Below, in pieces: positions 21,099 to 31,109 of a stretch of 64,000 bases of DNA; position 1 is the first letter of the stretch, and each line of letters starts with the position of its first letter. Both the position numbers and the translations under genes were made by a program. Where the stretch lies: contig JBCNJP010000007.1 of assembly GCA_039602395.1 (NCBI GenBank), positions 121,182,957 through 121,246,956 of the forward strand, written 5' to 3'. The stretch comes from Deinandra increscens subsp. villosa (Eukaryota; Streptophyta; Magnoliopsida; Asterales; Asteraceae). The notes beneath the pieces were generated by a model. The model saw only the letters and a program-made list of their open reading frames with translations. It did not search any database and was not told where the DNA came from.

Positions 21099-23501
21099 CT
21101 AGACCAATCCATCTATTTGGTTCACGTACGACCCTTTCGGATCTACGAAGTGGAATCGCAACATCATCGACTTGAGGTTCATCTCTTTGAACATTTCCCC
21201 CCCCCCCCCCCCAAGTTGACGATTGCTAGTTGTTTCAGAAGGTGACACATCTTCTAGAAGTTCTACAATTCTCCCACTGTTCTCTTGAGCTATGAAATTG
21301 TTTTCAAAGAATTCAGCATATCGAGCAACACGAACAGTGTTTTCGGAAGGATTGTAAAAGTAGTAACCCATTGTTTCCTTTGGGTATCCCACGAAGATGC
21401 ACTTAGTAGTCCTGGGTTGTAATTTGTCAGGCGTATCACGCTTCACAAGTGCCTCACATCCCCAGACTCTTAAGTAAGACAACACAGGGACTTCTCCATG
21501 CCATAATTGATATGGTGTCTTTTCAACCTTCTTGGTTGGAACCATATTTAGAACGCGTACAGCGGTTTCTAGAGCAAAATCCCAAAATGATAATGGGAGA
21601 GTTGTAAGGTTCATCATCGACCTCACCATCTCTAGTAAGGTTCGATTCCTCCTCTCAGACACTCCATTATGCTGAGGAGTATAAGGAGGAGTAAGTTGTT
21701 GGACAATTCCACACGCTTTAAGATAATCCTTAAACTCTTGGCTTAGGTATTCTCCACCACGATCCGATCGAAGGATCTTGATGGTCTTACCGAGTTGATT
21801 TTCAACTTCGTTCTTAAACTCTTTGAATGTTTCAAATACCTCATGTTTATGTTTAAGCAAGTAAACATAACCATAACGGCTGAAATCATCCGTGAAAGTC
21901 ACGAAGTAGCTAGCACCTTTTCTTGACACATGTCTAAATGGGCCACATACATCAGTATGGATGAGTCCAAGTAGCTCTTTTGCCCTTTGCGGCTTGTTCG
22001 GAAAGGGTTTTCTAGTCATCTTTCCTGAGATACAGGAAACGCATTGATCAAATGATTCATCATTTGATTGTAAGATCCCTTCACGTTGAAGTCTTTCAAT
22101 GCGGTTTTTGCCAACATGGGCAAGACGACAGTGCCAAAGATAGGTAGAGTCCAAAACAGTTTTGGCTCGTTTGCTAACAGTGAACATTGAATTATTTGAA
22201 ACACAACCACGCATATCAATTTCATAAATGCCATCACAAGGAATAGCATCAAAATAATGAACATTATTTTTAGAAACTGAAATACTGATATCATTAAAAA
22301 CATTAATGTATCCTTGGTTTTTCAACAGAGAAACTGAAATAACACCTCTAGTGATAGAAGGTGCATAATGACAATTGTCTAATACAATACATAACCCAGA
22401 AGGCAGAATTAAATGAAATTCTCCTATAGCTTCCACAGCTGCTGGCAAACCATTTCCAACGAACAGCTGCAAAGCCCCAGGCTTCAGTTTCCTCCTCTTT
22501 CTAAGACCCTGTAACGAATTACAGATGTGAGTTCCACAGCCGGTGTCATACACCCATGAATCACTCTTAGAAAAGGAAAATAATTCAATTGTGAAGATAC
22601 CTGAAGTACTAGTCCCACTAGTATTCTTTCTCTTCTTCATCAACTCAGCTAGGTAGGTAGGACAGTTCCTCTTCCAGTGTCCGACTTCACCACAATGGTG
22701 ACAGATCTGGTCCTTAGCCTGATGCTCTTTAGGGGCCGGAGGGGTTTGCTTGGCTTTAGGGATATGGGCAACAGCCTTGCCTTTACCCTTGCCATCAATC
22801 TTGCCCTTCCCCTTTTGCGGTCGTTTAGCCTTTTGGATCTTACCCCCCTTGATCATAAGAACTTGGGGTGTTTCAGTGGCCTTTTTAGGAATCGTTTTTT
22901 CATACTCGACAAGCATAGCATGAAGCTCAGGTATAGTCTTAGTCATACTATGCATGTTGTAGTTGCGCACAAAACCCTCAAAATCCTTCGTAAGCGATTT
23001 GAGGATCATGCCAACTGCAACAGCACGATTATACCCATAATTGAGCGATTCCAATTTGTCAAAGTAGCTCTTCATCTTGAGCACATGACTACTGACCGAT
23101 TTACCAGTTTCAAGCTTCAAGTCGTGGAGTTCCACAACTAGGTCGAACAATTCGACACCAGCTTGTTTTTCATACATCTTTTTCAGCTCTTTGATCATAT
23201 CACAAGGTGTATGAAATTCGTATTGCTTCTGAAGATCGGGAGTCATACTCGAGATCATCATACAAGCAACCTCATCGTATCTGCTGTACTCTGCGTTGTA
23301 GAACGCTTTCTCTTGCTCAGAAGCATCAGCAGCTGGCTCGGTCGGCCAATGATGTTCAAGGACATCGGTCCTCCGTTCAACTCTAAGGACAATCCTCAGT
23401 TGACGGTACCAGTCATTGAAGTTAGATCCATTCAGCTTTTCTCTTTCAAACATTTGACGAAAAGCATGACCAACATTGTTTTGAGGAGGGTTTGTTGCCA
23501 T
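21099..23501 (-). pseudogene. Copia Gag-protease-integrase segment
   Basis: This is the longest intact frame of the copia element, about 800 codons. The N-terminal Gag includes NDWYRQLRIVLRV and WKRNCP. The protease DTG triad appears as DTG-C-GTH. The integrase has the HHCC-type zinc region and the DDE core. The last 30 or so codons after the glycine run are out of the ancestral frame. The true continuation encodes the acidic linker leading to RT. Confidence 0.9.
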
Positions 23502-25150
23502 CTACAAAACAGATTAAGTTCAAAAATCAGTATTTTCGATAATCTTTTCCTTAATAAATTTAATTACCCATTGTTTAAACATTTTAAACAATTAAGCTTA
23601 TTAAGGCTAGGATCCAATTGACATGCCATCATTTCATCAGTTGATCTGCTAGAAATGATGCATTCAAATGGTAAGTGACGATCACTAATTGTATTCCAAA
23701 TACAATTCCTAGGTTTTATGGGACCTACAACTTGCACCAAGTGATTTGTAGTCATGTTTCATCCCATCTTTTGCCACGGGCTAAGGGTCTCACCGCCTAG
23801 CTCGCTTTAAGTCGTCCAGCCAAGAACGCACAAATTGTCCACCATTGTGTACCAATGAGTGGGAATTTGCCATGCAAATGCCATTTTACCATTGTGTACC
23901 AATGAGTAAGATGACATTCACAAGTGTCCTTTACAAGGTGGATGGCAAAGACTTAAGTTTAGTTTGGGTCAAAGACAATTTTGATGCGTTATCAAAAAAG
24001 TTATGTGTGAAGGCTCATGCACACCTTTACCACATAATGTGTTTATAAAATTCTTAGTTTGTCTTCCAAATCAAAAGAGCTCGGTAGCTCCATTTGCAAC
24101 ACACAAAGAAGCGTAGGGGTGAGGTTTGCAACTTTTGCAATTAAAAACCTACCCACTTTAGGGAAGCATGAGCGACCCGACTTATACCTCTCTTAGAGTG
24201 TGTTCAAATGGGTGAGCCGGTGTTTCTTCTGACTTTTAGGACACAAATTTTATTTTATAAACAAAATCATATTTCAATAGATTCTTTTAGCAAATTTCGA
24301 TTTTCATAAAACAAATTTGCAATAAACCTTTTATTATGTCACAATTATCAGATAATCACATAATCTTAGGGTTTCTAATTATCACATATAATTTTAATTA
24401 AATCCTCTTTGATTTAAGTAATAACCATGAACGATTTGCATGAAACATCATGGTTTTTACTTCTTTTTAACACTTTAAAATTTAAAGGTACAACATGTTG
24501 TTCATAACAATTATCTAATAATTAATAAAAACTTGGATTTAAAATTTTTAGATCACAAAAATCAAATTTTAGAACTAAAAATTAAGGGTTTCCGATTCGG
24601 CAAGAGGTTTTCGATCCATAAATTGGAGTTTACGATCGGAAAGCAGGGGTTTCCGATCGAAACAGGGTTTTCGAGTGGGTCGGAAAAGCCTTTCCGATCG
24701 GAACCTTTCCGATCGGACACTTTTCGATCGGGTCGAAAACAGCCTTTCCGATCGGAACCTTTCCGATCGGGCACTTTTCGAATGGGTACTTTTCGATCAG
24801 TTCGTAAACCCTTTACGATTTGGATCGAGAAGTAGGGTTTCCGGTCGGAAAACAAGGGTCTCCGCACCGGAATAGGTTTTCCGATCGGAAATCAAGGGTT
24901 TCCGATCCGGAATAAGGCTTTCCGATCGGAAAACAAGGGTTTCCGATCAGGTCGAGAAGTGGTTTTTCGATCAGGGACTTTTCGATCGGGTCGAAAAGTC
25001 CTATTCCATCGAATTTTTTCCGTTTTTACCAATTGCGAAACCTTTTCCAATTGTAAAACACGATTTTTAAATGAATCGAAAAGCTAGAATCTTGTTTTGG
25101 TTACCCCCCTTCCAAGTTTTATTCCCGGTAATTAATTAAAATCATAGGTG
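23502..25150 (-). other. Copia 5' leader between PBS and gag
   Basis: A leader of about 1.65 kb, long for a copia element, without a convincing frame. It carries two copies of 'ccattgtgtaccaatgagt' (about 23843 and 23891) and, nearer the PBS, the palindromic gatcgg repeat block at 24590-25010. Confidence 0.8.
24590..25010. repeat. Palindromic TTTCCGATCGGAAA-type repeats in the copia leader
   Basis: Tight recurrences of 'tttccgatcgg', 'tttccgatcgaaa' and 'tttcgatc(g)gg' occur about every 20-40 bp. The core TTCCGATCGGAA is a perfect palindrome centred on GATC. Because of this, both strands have spurious open frames of repeated 'SDRKGSDRK' or 'FRSEPFRS' type; I do not consider these genes. A related block occurs at 52040-52560 in another copia element. 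Confidence 0.85.
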
Positions 25151-25164
25151 GCTCGTGATACCAC
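25151..25164 (-). other. Copia primer-binding site (initiator tRNA-Met type)
   Basis: The reverse complement reads gtggtatcacgagc directly after the 5' LTR. The usual plant copia PBS, complementary to the 3' end of initiator tRNA-Met, is TGGTATCAGAGC. Here one extra C is present. This fixes the element as minus strand. Confidence 0.9.
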
Positions 25165-25830
25165 TGTTGGGTTATATAACTTTTATCAAAACACGAGTAC
25201 GCAGCGGAAAGAATCCTATGAATTAATCTAATTAACCGGTTTTAGAACGTGTACCTTTTTAGCTCGGCAAGACTTGATCTCTTGGAGGATTTGAAGTAAA
25301 TCCCTCTACGATCGCACACACGACACACCAATGCTATGTGCTAGCAATCGATCACGAACTCCTCTTGATGTAGGCTTGGTCGAACCACACAAGGAAATCG
25401 AAAACCCCTTGGGTTTATCCTTGTCGCCGATTTCGAGAGAGTAGAGAGAGAGAATTAGGGTTTGCACCTTTATCAGATAAATGCAACCTACCAACCAACA
25501 CCTAAACCATAAACCAGTAGGTCTATATATAGGATTAGAGAACTTGATAAACAAGTTAAGGGTTTGGATAGGCATGGGCCGAATTTCGGCTTTAAAGGCT
25601 TATCCCAAACCTTTTCTCAATTGTAATCTAATTACAATTCTCTCTTAATTACAACTAACACCCCTGTTAACAATTAACTGTCAGTTTTTAACGAAACCTC
25701 GTTAAATGTTCGTGATAAATATTAATTAACCATTAATTAATATTAATACATTTGGTGTCGAGACGTGTGACCCCGTAGGCTTAAATAATTTCCAGACATA
25801 CGCTTACTATTACATGATCATATCCCTACA
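25165..25830 (-). repeat. Copia 5' LTR
   Basis: This 666-bp LTR is almost identical to 6482-7148. On the minus strand it would hold the element's promoter. 'ctatatatagg' occurs in it in plus reading near 25525, but I could not decide which box is used. The PBS follows directly at 25151-25164. Confidence 0.95.
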
Positions 25831-25871
25831 ACTCGTACGATGCCTCTCTTGTTTTTAAATGGTGCAGGGCG

Positions 25872-26195
25872 GTGCCAATCAAAGTGAATGTCTTCATCTG
25901 GAGAGCTTTACTCGGTCGGCTTCCTACCAAGGACGAGCTTGCCAAGAGGAATATTTCTGTGCCATCCCTTGCTTGCGTTTTATGTGAGGAGGGAGACGAA
26001 TCTGGGGTTCACTTATTAACTGGTTGCTCTTTCGTCGATCAGGTTTGGTCTTTGGTGCAGAACTGGTGTCGGCTTCCGCGGTCTTCTTTTTTCTTTATTA
26101 AGGACTTGGTGAATAAACACAAGGAGTGCTACAAAGATAAAGAGAAGGCTACGATTATTAACACCATTATGTTCACCGGTTGTTGGTGCATTTAG
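25872..26195 (+). pseudogene. LINE zf-RVT domain fragment
   Basis: This is the right-hand part of the split LINE: reverse-transcriptase zinc-binding region with FIWRALLGRLPTKDEL, CVLC and VHLLTGC. The frame is open to the premature TAG where related LINEs carry 'W(K/E)ERN', and the same frame continues with KERNKVKFE beyond it. It is similar in layout to the minus-strand fragment at 63302-63817 but clearly a different copy. It is non-functional because it lacks the RT and endonuclease regions. Confidence 0.8.
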
Positions 26196-26416
26196 AAGGA
26201 AAGAAATAAAGTTAAGTTTGAGAGGTGCGCTCCTTCTCTTCATATGGTAATGTTTGAGATTAAGTATTGGAGTTTTTTTTGGTATGTGAACCGATGTAAG
26301 TCTCGTCCTTTGATTGGGATACTTGGTTTTCCTTTTCCTTGTAATGTTTCGTTTTGACCGCCTCTGACTCCTTGCTAGTGGTCTTGCCTTTTCTTTTAGT
26401 GAATTATCCGTTAAAA

Positions 26417-28130
26417 AACATATACGCGGATCTTTATGACCCGCTTAGAAAACCCGATCGAGAACTTGGCACAAAAAAAGAAAAAACCCTAATTCCCTTC
26501 GTCACTCCTCATTCACGTCTGCATCATCCCACTTTCTTCCCTACGCCGAGAGCAACCTCCAGCAGCTTCAATCCTAATTGATTTCTTCGCACGTTCTTCC
26601 TCTATAATCGATTTCGTGGATCGTTCTTCCAAAAGCAGGTATCTTCTTCGCACGTTCTTCCTCTGTAATCGATTTCTCTGGTAAATCAAACAGGTATCAT
26701 CTTCGCTGCGGTTAGGGTTTTTTTCTCAAATCTCAGCCTCGATTAAATGTTTGTCGAAGGTACTTTTGATAATGTCATAATACGGCATTAAATCTTCGTC
26801 GCTCCGTAAAAAACCTAATCGTCGTCCTTTCTAATAATACAACATTAAATCTTCGTCAAAGGTACTTTTGATTCGAGTTTCGTTGTTCGTTACACTTGCT
26901 TTGTTATTTTCTATATGATTCTGTTGATTATTTGATTTTGATTGAAGAATTTACGATTTTGCTTATGTCTTCTAGAATTTAAAATCAACAAGAAATAGTT
27001 TTACATATTTATTTAAGAACAACTTTGTCTGATTAGGTGTCTTTATTAAGAGGATTCTGTTTTATTTATATATATTCATGAATTTAGTTTTTTACTTCTT
27101 AAGGCTCATTTTTACAAGGTAATATGGTAGTTAATCTGTAATTGTTTCCTTGCATCCTACTAAAATCATGTCACCATCTGAATCATTCACAATTATTGAT
27201 TAGTATCTTCATTCATTCATACTCCTTTCTAAGTTAGTTTATTCATATGTGTACAAATGATAGGTGTTTAGTCAATGCAAATCTAATGCGTGCAGGATTG
27301 TTCTAGAAAGAGGGTTGGGAAAAAAAGGAATAGATGACAAACCGGTGGAAAAGAGGCAGAACTGACTGAATAAAATGATGAAAATGGAGAAGATTACCTC
27401 AAGCTTATGTCAAGATTCAGGTATCCGTTTATAAGTATTCCCAAGTTTGTTTGACCCAATTAACCTCAAATATACATTTATTTATGAGGTTCGTTTATTT
27501 CTTTCTCATTCGCTGCAGTGTTTGATTGAGGGTCAATTTGGAGGTTAATATCGAACCATGACATTAACCTTAAAATTCGAAAGCGTTTTAACTCCATAAA
27601 TCCAATACCATGATTTTCTACAGAGGTTGTAAATCAGGTAGCTGCCCGCATCTACCTGGTTATTGGTAGATATAGATTACAAGTTACAACTCATAGCAGG
27701 AAGCGAAATTAATAATACGTGTATCTTCTTCTTCCATCCAATTTACAGGTTTTACTGTGACATTTGATTTTTAGATACCAAAATATACAGACACATATGG
27801 AAAGTGTTATAGTCATATAGTTTACACCCTCTAAAATGTCTTTTCCAATTAATACAAAAGTATTATTTAATATTAAGGAAGAGGGAACACAAATTTGTGT
27901 CGGTCAGCCCAAAATTTCCTTCTGTTATATTGGTTTTTGCATTTTTAAGATGGGTTGGGTTATGTAAATTCAAACTTTTAATACTTTCTTACTGGGTCTT
28001 GCATTTTTAAATGGATTGGGTTATGTTATATTGATTTATATATTTTTACGATGGGTCAGGTTAACTACATTCAAACTTTTGATACTTATTATGGCACAGT
28101 TAATTGGGCCGGACTGGTCTCAATTGTACT
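26417..28130. other. Intergenic, no gene recognised
   Basis: A UTR-like stretch at 26420-26720 repeats 'cttcgcacgttcttcctct(a/g)taatcgattt' (about 26586 and 26648). Next is AT-rich DNA, and then a loose duplication of 'atttttaagatgggttgggttatgt..attcaaacttttaatactt' at about 27940-28090. No frame carries recognisable domains. It could be the 5' end of a non-coding transcript or part of a Helitron-borne segment; I cannot tell. Confidence 0.4.
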
Positions 28131-28133
28131 AAA

Positions 28134-28450
28134 CAAGATGGTGACCCGCCCGCGCTTCGCGGCGGGCCACCCATTTTCCAAAACACCGTGGCCAAAGTCG
28201 AAAACTCTAAAAGTGATTTAAAAGTTGACCACTTGCGCTTAAGTCTGAAACACGCGGCCTAACACCCATTTTTTAAAACGCTGTGAGCAAAGTCAAAAAC
28301 TCTAAAAGTGGTCTGAAAGTTGACCACCGCGCGTTGCGGTGGGTCACCTTTTAACGACGCTTCGCGGCGGGCCACCCATTTTCCGAAACGCCATGGTCAA
28401 AGTCGAAAACTCTAAAAGTGAATTAAAAGTTAACCACGTTTCGTAAAAAC
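28134..28450 (-). mobile_element. Helitron-like 3' end with three internal tandem units
   Basis: On the minus strand a GC-rich hairpin (cccgccgcgaagcgcgggcggg) is followed by tcaccat and CTTG, then T (plus-strand caag at 28134-28137). Beyond it, about 100-bp units containing 'aaagtcgaaaactctaaaagtg(a/g)..t(t/c)..aaaagtt(g/a)acca' occur three times to 28440, each beginning with a similar GC-rich 'cgcggcgggccaccca' block. Hairpin plus short spacer plus CT-G-T end resembles a Helitron 3' terminus but is not the textbook CTRR. The 5' end was not found. Confidence 0.5.
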
Positions 28451-28511
28451 ATTGGCCTAACACGTAGCCACGTATCGTCATACGTGACCTAACACATGAC
28501 CACGTGTCGCA

Positions 28512-28640
28512 TGAGTGTAGGTTTGAATAGTAAGGAGACAGCTCTTCAGCCATCAGGTCTATGAGATAACCAAGAGCTTATCTCATGAGTGTAGGTTTGA
28601 ATAGTAAGGAGACAGCTCTTCAGCCATCAGGTCTATGAAT
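28512..28640 (+). repeat. Direct duplication of about 54 bp
   Basis: 'atgagtgtaggtttgaatagtaaggagacagctcttcagccatcaggtctatga' occurs at about 28511-28564 and again at about 28584-28637, separated by some 20 bp. The copies look identical, so the duplication is recent. Confidence 0.9.
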
Positions 28641-30105
28641 TTACCTTCTTTTCAAGTATGCTTATTTCCTTAATAATTCGTAATAAAGCCGTTGCAGGTA
28701 CTGGCATTAGGAACATTGGGAGAACAATGTAACCATACTCAACTTAATTTTTGTACAGATTTGAAGCTGTTGATTTGTTTTGATACTCTCTCTTTACTGC
28801 TAAGGTATGTGCGAATCACTTTTTAATGATTTATTAACTTTTTGGATGGTGTGTCTACTTATATAATTTGTTTTATTTTGGTTAGGTTGGCTTTACTGAT
28901 TTATGAAGTGCTTATATAGTTTGTTTTAATTTGTTTTATTTTACCCACCAATCGTTCATGTACATAAACAATTATTCATAGTTGTGTCATGTGTCATAAG
29001 TTTCGTAGCTAAATCATAATGTTTTATCTTTGTTATATAAAGGAACACTCAGCTGATTACTTTTCTTTACTTTGCAGGTATGGCTTACTGGATTTGCTAC
29101 AACGATGCTTAGAAAGCAAAGCTTTTCTGTTAGGTCTTTGGTTTTCATCAGAGGTTAGGGGAGTACAAAATGCAGTAACAAATGTGAATAAAGTAACAAG
29201 TTAACAACAATTGTACATGGGTTGATTTGTGATACTCGTATTTACAGGAATGGTTATCGAAGGTAACAAGAATTGTACATGATATGATTTGTGATACTCC
29301 CATTCATAGGAATACAGATAACTTCTGTGCTTAAATTGTCAAATGAAACATGTTATAAAGTAGGTTTTCCGCATCAAGGAGAGAGCGAGCCAAACAATAT
29401 TTTAGTTCCACTGTTTCATTGTTGCAATTTTTAATTCTTCATAAATTCATGTTTACAACTTCAAATTTTTTATTTCTATGTTGAAATATTCATTGAATTT
29501 GATGCATGATTGACAATTAAAGTTCAGGAGGTGATGGCGTGGGTGTCGGGTGTAGATGATGACTATTAGTTTTTATTTCGTGAACATCTATAACAAGTTA
29601 GTTTAATTAAACGGATCAAATGAGTCACTTATTGAGTTTCGTGTTAGATAGTGACTATAATATATACTCTTTCATCTTGATAAATATTTGTGTAACTAAC
29701 TAAACATTTTTTCATCTTAATATTCTTATAACCTGCGATCTACATAAGTTTGCTTACTTTGATTTATTAATAAACGTTTACAACCCACAATCTATATAAG
29801 TTTGTTTACTTTGATTTATTAACAATATTGATAGAGGCCGGTTTGAAGGTGAAGAAAAATTAATTAGCCGGCGTTAGAGATTGTGGTTCAATTGAAGGCG
29901 TACAACCACCATCATAATAAGTTAATGACCACCAATCACCCAAAATGAATGGGAACGTAAGAAATGAGACGTTAAATGTAGTATATAAATATGTATTTCC
30001 AATTTGTAAGGTGTATTTTTTCTTTATTTTAAACATGTATTTCTTTTACTTTAAAACTTAATTGTTTTATTAAACATGTAGTATATAAATGTGTATTTTT
30101 TAACA
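28641..30105. other. Intergenic, no gene recognised
   Basis: AT-rich DNA with imperfect local duplications: 'acaa(t/g)a..ttgtacatg..ttgatttgtgatactc' at about 29209 and 29271, and 'ataagtttg(c/t)ttactttgatttattaa' at about 29743 and 29804. A possible exon-like stretch at 29078-29160 follows 'tttgcag', but I found no protein family or partner exons. Confidence 0.4.
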
Positions 30106-30107
30106 TC

Positions 30108-30586
30108 CGTTTTAGAAGCCGTCTGCCCAGCCGTGAACATGCCAGGTCTCAACCCTACCAGGGAGGAAACCCCAGTAAGGTCCACGCAAGCATGTTTCCC
30201 ACTAACCTCTGCCACCCAAATACAAGGATATAGCCGACCTGAGTGTTAAGAGCCCATCCAATCGGGGCTTCCTTTTTGGCCGAAATCTCTGCCCTCTTGA
30301 AGATATCAAACAGGACATCCCGCACAACATCATGCCGGTACTTAAACCCGGGGAGCTCCTTGCAGTGAACTGCGTGCTCCCCAAATGAGTCCAAACACGC
30401 CTTGTTACATACAGGACATTTATCATCAGCGGGAAACAGAGGGATCATAAGACGATATTTGAAGATAGCATGATATTCAACCGGCGACATGTGTTGCCCC
30501 AACCCGTCAAACGGGAGGGCGAGAAGGAAATCCTGGGCATGCGGTTGACGAAGACATTCCCATACGGCTTTTTGTCTGACTGTCAT
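30108..30586 (-). pseudogene. Fragment of a retroelement-type protein (RT-associated C-terminal region)
   Basis: The minus frame from 30586 holds CPVCNKACLDSFGEHAVHC (CxxC...HxxxxH-type metal-binding pattern), GFKYRHDVVRDVL and ISAKKEAP. After about 30245 the reading shifts; another frame continues with SGKHACVDLTGVSSLVG and GMFTAGQ. I recognise this as a module common in plant genomes downstream of non-LTR reverse transcriptases, often annotated vaguely, but I cannot name the family with certainty. No intact N-terminal region is present, so it is a fragment, broken by at least one frameshift. Confidence 0.6.
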
Positions 30587-31109
30587 CTCAAATGTCGACT
30601 TTTATTTCTTGTACAGTTTTACTAAAGAGGACACTCGTCAAAACATGAAGGGCTTTTGGTGGGGCGATGTCTTTGTTAGTGAAACTGCTCAGATCAAAAT
30701 CCAAAATTGTATCACGAAGTCCGGCCAGAGCACACGCGTTTTAAACCTATTGTTTTTTATTTTTGTTGTGTCTTTCTTGTATGTTCTAGACGGAACCAGG
30801 TATGCGTAATGCGCACCGGGCGAGATAAATTAATAAAAAGGAGCCCTTTCCCCAATTTTTTCTCTACCTACCTGCTCTTTCGGTGGTCGACGGCATTTCA
30901 ACCCCTCAATTTGCTGACGGTAACACTCATCATTCATGCTCTCGATTCATTTCAATGATATCCAACGAATCGAATTAGATCTATACTATGTTCATTCGAT
31001 CTGTCAATTAGGGTTTTCATAACTTGATAATTGAAAATGGTGCATTTGCAGGTGCTTCAATCGAACGAGGTTGATTTCAAGCGTTCGTATATTACACTCA
31101 CGTATCATT

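Larger units (their letters stand above)
19483..23501 (-). pseudogene. Copia Gag-Pol polyprotein with frameshifts
   Basis: The start at 23501 follows the leader. Frame 1 (23501 to about 21210) holds Gag, a CCHC knuckle CHHCGEVGHWKRNCP, protease (WVYDTGCGTHIC), the GAG-pre-integrase HCRLAH..CVSC zinc motif, and an integrase core with SDRGGEY and PYTPQHNGVSERRNRT. After a 16-base G run (21197-21212) the frame shifts. RT lies at 20997-20500 (KARLVAKGYTQ, QMDVKTAFLNG), with a shift near 20505 just before the YVDD box. RNase H follows, split by a shift at about 19745 (GYCDAG, SATESEYIA, then ADPFTKAL). All catalytic motifs are recognisable, so decay is recent, or the shifts are sequence errors. 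No intact polyprotein can be made as read. Confidence 0.93.
6477..25835 (-). mobile_element. Ty1/copia retrotransposon with two nested insertions
   Basis: A complete but disrupted minus-strand element. LTRs lie at 6482-7148 and 25165-25830, with TSD actcg at 6477-6481 and 25831-25835. The PBS is next to the upper LTR, the PPT next to the lower LTR, and gag-protease-integrase-RT-RNase H order is typical of Ty1/copia. The two LTRs differ by eye by two substitutions and one 1-base indel, so insertion was recent. It is interrupted by the gypsy element at 7206-15459 and the LTR at 16006-19240. The polyprotein has at least three frameshifts, so this copy should be non-autonomous as sequenced. Confidence 0.95.
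6270..26416 (+). mobile_element. 5'-truncated L1-type LINE, split by a copia insertion
   Basis: Two pieces, 6270-6481 and 25836-26416, form one plus-strand LINE tail once the copia element and one copy of actcg are removed. The left piece encodes words such as GGIWKAIARVERDL and NGQWRWNF. The right piece encodes VNVFIWRALLGRLPTKDEL and CVLCEEGDESGVHLLTGC, the CxxC..H..C pattern of the reverse-transcriptase zinc-binding domain (zf-RVT) near the LINE ORF2 C-terminus. A TAG replaces a Trp codon at about 26193-26195. The 3' end is marked by the A-run at about 26410. Endonuclease and RT domains are absent (5' truncation). No LINE TSD was identified. Confidence 0.8.

Noticed and set aside
24533..24875. 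Open frames with SDR/FRSE repeats on both strands near 24.5-24.9 kb
   Set aside because: They arise from the palindromic tttccgatcgg repeat in the copia leader, occur in several frames at once, and have no start context or domain.
29019..29204. Exon-like 61-codon frame at 29.0-29.2 kb after a tttgcag acceptor
   Set aside because: No recognisable family, no partner exon with matching phase, and the surrounding DNA is repetitive.
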